Shown piece by piece: positions 53,509 to 58,203 of a DNA stretch of 58,203 nt. Under the pieces are notes generated by a model that was not told the origin of the DNA, ran no database searches, and saw only the letters and a program-made list of their open reading frames with translations. The position numbers and the translations under genes were made by a program. This DNA comes from Oscillospiraceae bacterium (GTDB lineage Bacteria > Bacillota > Clostridia > Oscillospirales > Ruminococcaceae), in NCBI GenBank assembly GCA_017472735.1, contig JAFUOD010000005.1, positions 1 through 58,203 on the forward strand, written 5' to 3'. Every line of letters begins with the position of its first letter. Position 1 is the stretch's first letter.

Positions 53509-54540
53509 ATGATTAAGGAAGCTATTGTAAAAATCGTAAACAAAGAAGACCTCACCTATGATGAGGCATACGCCGTTATGAACGAGATCATGAGCGGCGA
53601 GACCACACCAACGCAAAACGCCGCCTTTCTCGCTGCACTTTCCACCAAAAGCGCCAGAGCCGAAACCACCGATGAGATCGCAGGCTGTGCGGCGGCAATG
53701 AGAGCCCATGCTACCAAGGTCGAAACAGGAATGGAGCTTTTTGAGATCGTAGGTACAGGCGGCGACAATGCCCACAGCTTTAATATTTCCACCACCTCTG
53801 CGCTCGTTGCGGCGGCAGGCGGAATGAAGGTCGCAAAGCACGGCAACCGCGCCGCATCCTCACAGTGCGGAACGGCAGACTGCTTGGAAGCGCTCGGCGT
53901 CAATATCAACCAAAGCCCCGAAAAATGTATAGAACTTCTGAATGAAGTTGGAATGTGTTTCTTCTTCGCTCAGAAATACCACACATCCATGAAGTATGTC
54001 GGTGCTATTCGCAAGGAGTTGGGCTTTAGAACCGTGTTCAACATTCTCGGCCCTTTAACTAACCCCGGCACACCGTCTATGCAGCTTCTCGGCGTGTATG
54101 ATGATTATCTTGTAGAGCCGTTGGCACAGGTGCTTATTAACCTTGGCGTCAAGCGCGGTATGGTAGTGTACGGTCAGGAAAAACTGGACGAGATCTCTAT
54201 GAGCGCACCGACGACGGTCTGCGAGATAAGAGACGGCTGGTTCAAATCCTCCGTTATTACCCCCGAGGACTTCGGATTTGAGCGTTGCACCAAAGAAGAC
54301 CTGAAGGGCGGTACTCCCGAAGAAAATGCGAGAATTACCCGTGCTATTTTGGGCGGAGAAAAAGGTCATAAGAGAAATGCCGTACTAATGAACGCCGGTG
54401 CCGCACTATATATCGGCGGCAAGGCAGACAGTATGAAGGACGGTATCGCACTGGCGGCTGAGATCATCGATTCCGGTAAAGCACTGAGGACGCTTGAAAA
54501 ACTAATCGAGGTCAGCAATCGTCCGGAGGTGGAAGCATGA
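53509..54540 (+). CDS. trpD: Anthranilate phosphoribosyltransferase
   Basis: TrpD joins anthranilate and PRPP. The 343-residue protein shows the PRPP loop [29 protein letters not shown] and GPLTNPG. The length is normal and it is not fused to trpG. A ribosome site AAGGAG lies in the end of trpG. It overlaps trpC by 4 bases. The PRPP it uses is made by the prs product, also in this window. Confidence 0.96.
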   Translation: MIKEAIVKIVNKEDLTYDEAYAVMNEIMSGETTPTQNAAFLAALSTKSARAETTDEIAGCAAAMRAHATKVETGMELFEIVGTGGDNAHSFNISTTSALVAAAGGMKVAKHGNRAASSQCGTADCLEALGVNINQSPEKCIELLNEVGMCFFFAQKYHTSMKYVGAIRKELGFRTVFNILGPLTNPGTPSMQLLGVYDDYLVEPLAQVLINLGVKRGMVVYGQEKLDEISMSAPTTVCEIRDGWFKSSVITPEDFGFERCTKEDLKGGTPEENARITRAILGGEKGHKRNAVLMNAGAALYIGGKADSMKDGIALAAEIIDSGKALRTLEKLIEVSNRPEVEA

Positions 54541-55319
54541 CGATATTAGATCAGCTTGCCGACTATGCCAGAGAACGTACCGAGCAAGCAAAATTGAAAA
54601 TACCACTTGAAGAAATCAGACGGAAAGCCTTATCCCTCCCCAAAGGCTCTTTCACTTTTGAAAATGCACTGAAGAAAACTGGTATTTCTTTTATTTGTGA
54701 GTGCAAAAAGGCATCTCCCTCAAAAGGATTGATAGCTCCCGATTTTCCGTATCTGCAAATTGCAAAGGAGTACGAAGCGGCAGAAGCAGACTGTATTTCT
54801 GTGCTGACAGAACCGAAATGGTTTCTCGGAAGTGACGAGTATCTGAAAGCTATCGCCTCCAATGTTTCTATCCCTTGTCTGCGGAAAGACTTCACAGTAG
54901 ATGAATATATGATATACGAAGCAAAGGTACTTGGTGCATCGGCGGTTTTGCTGATCTGCTCAATTCTGACCGAAGAGGAACTGCGGGAATATATGTGTCT
55001 TTGCGACGAGTTGGGGTTATCTGCTTTGGTAGAAGCACACGACGAGACAGAAGTAAGGGTGGCTGTCAAAGCAGGGGCGCATATCATCGGTGTCAACAAC
55101 CGTAATCTCAAAGATTTTTCTGTTGATACGGATAATAGCCGCCGACTGCGTGAACTCATCCCCGAAAACGTGTTGTTTGTTTCCGAGAGCGGTGTAAGTT
55201 GTGCTGAGGATGTAACAAAGCTCCGTGAAATCGGTGCGGATGCTGTTTTGATTGGCGAAACCCTTATGCGAGCACTCGACAAAAAAACCAAGCTCGATGA
55301 ACTGCGAGGTACGATATGA
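54537..55319 (+). CDS. trpC: Indole-3-glycerol phosphate synthase
   Basis: This 260-residue TIM-barrel enzyme closes the indole ring. It shows [18 protein letters not shown], and the catalytic Glu regions VEAHDE and [10 protein letters not shown], with SESGVS at the phosphate site. It is separate from trpF. It overlaps both neighbours by 4 bases. A long antisense frame over it is a shadow. Confidence 0.96.
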   Translation: MTILDQLADYARERTEQAKLKIPLEEIRRKALSLPKGSFTFENALKKTGISFICECKKASPSKGLIAPDFPYLQIAKEYEAAEADCISVLTEPKWFLGSDEYLKAIASNVSIPCLRKDFTVDEYMIYEAKVLGASAVLLICSILTEEELREYMCLCDELGLSALVEAHDETEVRVAVKAGAHIIGVNNRNLKDFSVDTDNSRRLRELIPENVLFVSESGVSCAEDVTKLREIGADAVLIGETLMRALDKKTKLDELRGTI

Positions 55320-55924
55320 CGAAGATTAAACTTTGCGGACTTTCCCGACTTTGTGATATTGAGGCTGCAAATGAACTAAAGCCCGAATATATCGGCTTCG
55401 TATTCGCTACGAAAAGTAAGCGTTACGTGAAGCCCGAAACAGCGGCAAAACTTAAAGCAAAACTTTCCTCCGATATCAAGGCGGTCGGTGTGTTTGTGAA
55501 TGAGTCTGTGGACACAGTAGCAGAACTGCTCAGAGAACACATCATAGATATTGCACAGCTTCACGGTAACGAAGATGAAACATATATCGCCGAGCTACGA
55601 AAGCGCACGGATAAGCCGATTATCAAGGCATTCCGTATTGATTCTCTAAGCGATATCTCAGCAGCTGAACAAAGCACAGCGGATTATATCCTGCTTGATT
55701 CGGGTACAGGTACGGGAATGGTATTTGATTGGGACCTCGTAAAAAGTATCAGAAGACCGTATTTTCTTGCTGGAGGTCTTGATGCCCGCAACGTTGCAGA
55801 TGCGGTCAAAACACTCCATCCATTTGCAGTCGATGTCAGTTCAGGAATCGAAACGGGTGGGGTAAAAGATATAACAAAAATGGCAGCATTTGTTGCCGCT
55901 GTAAGAAAGGAAGAAAGATTATGA
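55316..55924 (+). CDS. trpF: Phosphoribosylanthranilate isomerase
   Basis: This 202-residue barrel isomerises PRA to CdRP. KLCGLSR (catalytic Cys in KxCG), [16 protein letters not shown] and the final [13 protein letters not shown] are typical. The start and stop overlap trpC and trpB by 4 bases each. Confidence 0.96.
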   Translation: MTKIKLCGLSRLCDIEAANELKPEYIGFVFATKSKRYVKPETAAKLKAKLSSDIKAVGVFVNESVDTVAELLREHIIDIAQLHGNEDETYIAELRKRTDKPIIKAFRIDSLSDISAAEQSTADYILLDSGTGTGMVFDWDLVKSIRRPYFLAGGLDARNVADAVKTLHPFAVDVSSGIETGGVKDITKMAAFVAAVRKEERL

Positions 55925-57111
55925 CAAATCCAAACGGACGCTTCGGTATTCACGGCGGTCAGTACATTCCCGAAACGCTGATGAATGCGGTCATCGAACT
56001 GGAAGAAGCGTATAATCACTATAAAAACGATCCCGAATTTAACCGAGAGCTTACCGAGCTTTTCAATGAATACGCAGGCAGACCGTCAAGACTGTACTTT
56101 GCTGAGAAAATGACCAAAGACCTCGGCGGTGCGAAAATTTATCTGAAACGTGAAGACCTCAACCACACAGGTGCTCACAAGATCAACAACGTACTCGGTC
56201 AGGCACTCCTCGCAAAGAAAATGGGCAAAACTCGATTGATCGCTGAAACAGGTGCCGGTCAGCACGGCGTTGCAACCGCTACCGCTGCCGCTTTGATGGG
56301 GATGGAATGCGTAGTCTTTATGGGCGAAGAAGATACCATTCGTCAGGCGCTTAATGTGTACCGTATGAGATTGCTTGGCGCTGAGGTTATTCCCGTAAAG
56401 ACCGGTACGGCAACCCTCAAGGACGCAGTTTCCGAAGCCATGCGTGAATGGACTTCCCGTATTGCCGATACCCACTATTGCCTTGGCTCGGTGATGGGTC
56501 CCAATCCGTTCCCGACAATCGTTCGTGATTTTCAGGCAATTATCTCCAAAGAGATTAAGGAGCAGCTTCAAGAGAAAGAAGGCAGACTGCCTGATGCAGT
56601 TATCGCTTGTGTAGGCGGCGGCTCTAACGCTATCGGCAGTTTCTATCACTTTATCGAAGATGAGGGCGTTCGTCTGATCGGTTGTGAAGCGGCAGGCCGA
56701 GGCATTGATACCTTTGAAACGGCGGCAACCATTGCCACCGGCAGAGTTGGCATCTTCCACGGAATGAAATCCTACTTCTGTCAGGATAAGGACGGACAGA
56801 TCGCTCCCGTTTACTCCATTTCCGCAGGTCTTGATTATCCGGGTGTTGGTCCCGAGCACGCCCATCTTCACGACATCGGTAGAGCCGAGTATGTTCCCGT
56901 AACCGATGATGAAGCGGTAAATGCTTTTGAATATCTTGCTAAAACTGAGGGTATTATTCCTGCCATCGAATCGGCTCACGCCGTTGCACACGCTATAAAA
57001 ATAGCACCGACAATGGATAAAGACAAGATCATCGTTATCACCATATCCGGCAGAGGCGACAAGGACTGTGCCGCCATTGCCCGTTACAGAGGGGAGGATA
57101 TACATGAGTAA
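55921..57111 (+). CDS. trpB: Tryptophan synthase beta chain
   Basis: TrpB condenses indole and serine to tryptophan with PLP. The 396-residue protein has the PLP Lys in [20 protein letters not shown], and GGGSNAIG. It is the main TrpB1-type chain that pairs with TrpA. It overlaps trpF by 4 bases and trpA by 8. The 397-codon antisense frame across it is a codon-bias shadow. Confidence 0.97.
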   Translation: MTNPNGRFGIHGGQYIPETLMNAVIELEEAYNHYKNDPEFNRELTELFNEYAGRPSRLYFAEKMTKDLGGAKIYLKREDLNHTGAHKINNVLGQALLAKKMGKTRLIAETGAGQHGVATATAAALMGMECVVFMGEEDTIRQALNVYRMRLLGAEVIPVKTGTATLKDAVSEAMREWTSRIADTHYCLGSVMGPNPFPTIVRDFQAIISKEIKEQLQEKEGRLPDAVIACVGGGSNAIGSFYHFIEDEGVRLIGCEAAGRGIDTFETAATIATGRVGIFHGMKSYFCQDKDGQIAPVYSISAGLDYPGVGPEHAHLHDIGRAEYVPVTDDEAVNAFEYLAKTEGIIPAIESAHAVAHAIKIAPTMDKDKIIVITISGRGDKDCAAIARYRGEDIHE

Positions 57112-57874
57112 TATCAGAAAAGCATTTGAAAACGGCAAGGCTTTCATCGCCTTTATCACCTGCGGTGATCCCGATCTGGAAACCACAGCCGACGCTATCC
57201 GTGCCGCCGTAGAAAACGGTGCCGACCTTATCGAGCTTGGCATCCCGTTCTCCGATCCCACAGCAGAGGGACCTGTCATTCAAGGAGCCAATCTACGTGC
57301 ACTGAACGGTGGTATTACAACAGATAAGATATTCGCCTTTGTAAAAGAGCTTCGTCGTGATGTAAAAGTACCGATGGTGTTTATGACCTATGCAAACGTG
57401 GTATTTTCCTACGGTGCGGAAAAATTTATCTCCACCTGCCGTGATATCGCTATTGACGGACTCATTCTGCCTGACTTACCTTATGAGGAAAAGGAAGAGT
57501 TTCAGCCACTTTGCAAGAAGTACGGTGTGGATCTTGTGTCGCTGATCGCACCTACTTCCGAAAACCGTATAGCAATGATTGCAAAAGAAGCCGAAGGTTT
57601 CCTATATATCGTTTCAAGTCTGGGTGTAACGGGTACGAGAAGCGAGATCAAGACCGATCTTGCTTCCATTGTGGAGGTCGTCAGACAGAACACAAGTATT
57701 CCTTGCGCCATCGGCTTCGGTATCTCCACGCCCGAGCAGGCGAAGAAAATGGCGGATATTTCCGACGGTGCCATCGTCGGCTCGGCAATCATCAAGCTAC
57801 TGGAAAAGTACGGCAAGGACGCACCTAAGTATGTCGGTGAGTATGTAAAGTCTATGAAGGATGCTATGAGATAA
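57104..57874 (+). CDS. trpA: Tryptophan synthase alpha chain
   Basis: TrpA splits indole-3-glycerol phosphate to indole, which is channelled to TrpB. The 256-residue barrel has the catalytic Glu in [11 protein letters not shown] (usual spacing), PDLPYEE, and GFGISTPEQ near the phosphate site. Start ATG 57104 follows GGGGAGG; the 57068 frame start lies inside trpB. It is the last gene before a strong terminator. Confidence 0.96.
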   Translation: MSNIRKAFENGKAFIAFITCGDPDLETTADAIRAAVENGADLIELGIPFSDPTAEGPVIQGANLRALNGGITTDKIFAFVKELRRDVKVPMVFMTYANVVFSYGAEKFISTCRDIAIDGLILPDLPYEEKEEFQPLCKKYGVDLVSLIAPTSENRIAMIAKEAEGFLYIVSSLGVTGTRSEIKTDLASIVEVVRQNTSIPCAIGFGISTPEQAKKMADISDGAIVGSAIIKLLEKYGKDAPKYVGEYVKSMKDAMR

Positions 57875-57902
57875 AACTGAGATTTATCTTATGGCATACA
57901 AG

Positions 57903-57957
57903 AAACCGCTGCAATTTTTATCCCCGTGTAGGATGGAAGTTGCAGCGGTTTTGTATT
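57903..57957 (+). terminator. Terminator of the trp operon
   Basis: Arms 57903-57914 and 57940-57951 pair perfectly over 12 bases; the stem is followed by TGTATTTTC. Confidence 0.85.
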
Positions 57958-58203
57958 TTCTGAGGAAAGGTGTCAAACTGCATTTTTACAGTTTGGGTAC
58001 CATTTGCGAAGAAAATATGCGGGTGTCCAGAGGGGTGCGGGTCTCCGGTGGAGACCTCAAAATGCGAAGCATTTTGAAGCACCGACCGAGCCGGCAGGCG
58101 AGACGCATCCCTCGGCTCTGGGTTCCCAATAGGGGCGAGAAGCATCCCTGTTGGCACACGATTTTGCTTGCAAAGTCTAGTGTGTTATACCTTTTGCGAC
58201 CGC
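57958..58203. other. Palindrome-dense element backbone, possible transfer origin
   Basis: No supportable gene is visible. Four short palindromes lie close together. The clearest are CAAACTG...CAGTTTG (57976-57997), GGTCTCCGGTGGAGACC (58041-58057) and CAAAATGCGAAGCATTTTG (58059-58077). Weaker pairs are GAGCCG/CGGCTC and CACAC/GTGTG near 58157-58183. The style resembles the non-coding region before relaxase genes in clostridial conjugative elements, which I infer from memory rather than from a match. A 79-codon minus-strand frame across it is probably not a gene. Confidence 0.4.

Noticed and set aside
54563-55291. 242-codon minus-strand frame across trpC
   Set aside because: Shadow of trpC; Ser-rich low-information product without a start signal.
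56086-57279. 397-codon minus-strand frame across trpB and the start of trpA
   Set aside because: It mirrors strong coding bias of trpB, has no ribosome site and no recognisable domain, and trpB is unambiguous.
57918-58157. 79-codon minus-strand frame in the palindrome region
   Set aside because: It runs through several palindromes and the trp terminator; the product has no fold-like pattern. It is probably a recurring annotation artefact.
1-58203. CRISPR array or IS element
   Set aside because: No regularly spaced repeats and no transposase-like frame were found; the repeats seen are irregular intergenic palindromes.

Overview
The window looks like a chromosome segment of a low-to-mid GC, Gram-positive, spore-lineage Firmicute of the class Clostridia, probably a gut Ruminococcaceae/Oscillospiraceae-type organism. 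The evidence is the gene set: a SpoIID-type protein, WhiA, HPr kinase, CdaA/CdaR, clostridial long-form PRPP synthetase, HemZ and a T-box leader. Genus and species cannot be read from the sequence.

Layout. (1) 1-1440 is the edge of an integrated mobile element. It carries two small accessory genes, a cluster of TTAGCA repeats, a complete tRNA-Arg(CCU) gene with its own promoter and terminator, and a second tRNA-Arg copy cut off in the anticodon loop. (2) 1450-about 50350 is ordinary chromosome. Its parts are: a degenerate SpoIID-like gene; a minus-strand proline operon (membrane protein, 2-hydroxyacid dehydrogenase, proB, proA, membrane protein); a purine permease; an ispD-ispF fusion; a DUF3343/cysteine-desulfurase pair; cdaA-cdaR; a FAD oxidoreductase; a Ca2+ P-type ATPase; an aldo-keto reductase and a flavin reductase; prs; and potABCD. 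After a divergent promoter region come murD, a GNAT gene, a PLP enzyme, hprK, a PHP gene, murB, rapZ, whiA and dnaE. These are followed by a small mannan-degradation group (GH26, metallo-hydrolase, SGNH esterase), a stomatin/NfeD pair, recJ, rel, a glyoxalase-II-like gene, hemZ and rlmD. (3) From about 50350 to the end the sequence again looks like a mobile element. The 3' end of rlmD has been replaced by about 92 foreign codons, then comes a DUF6061-type gene, and then a complete seven-gene tryptophan operon trpEGDCFBA. The operon is followed by a strong terminator and a palindrome-dense stretch that resembles an element backbone or transfer region.

The most interesting part is 50350-58203. 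It appears to be an integrative element that entered the 3' end of rlmD and carries tryptophan biosynthesis as cargo. The operon's own control region stacks a consensus promoter, a T-box with a UGG (Trp) specifier and intrinsic terminator, a second terminator-like hairpin, and a 16-residue leader peptide with two adjacent Trp codons just upstream of trpE. The trp genes overlap or nearly touch. Their proline codon use (CCG-rich) differs from the chromosomal genes (CCC/CCT-rich).

A second theme is a family of GC-rich palindromic repeats scattered between chromosomal genes (about 8770, 10207, 16405-16747, 29757, 34318, 40721, 46731 and 46820). None was seen in the trp/element region. The other element, on the left, appears to have broken the native tRNA-Arg gene while supplying a complete replacement copy.
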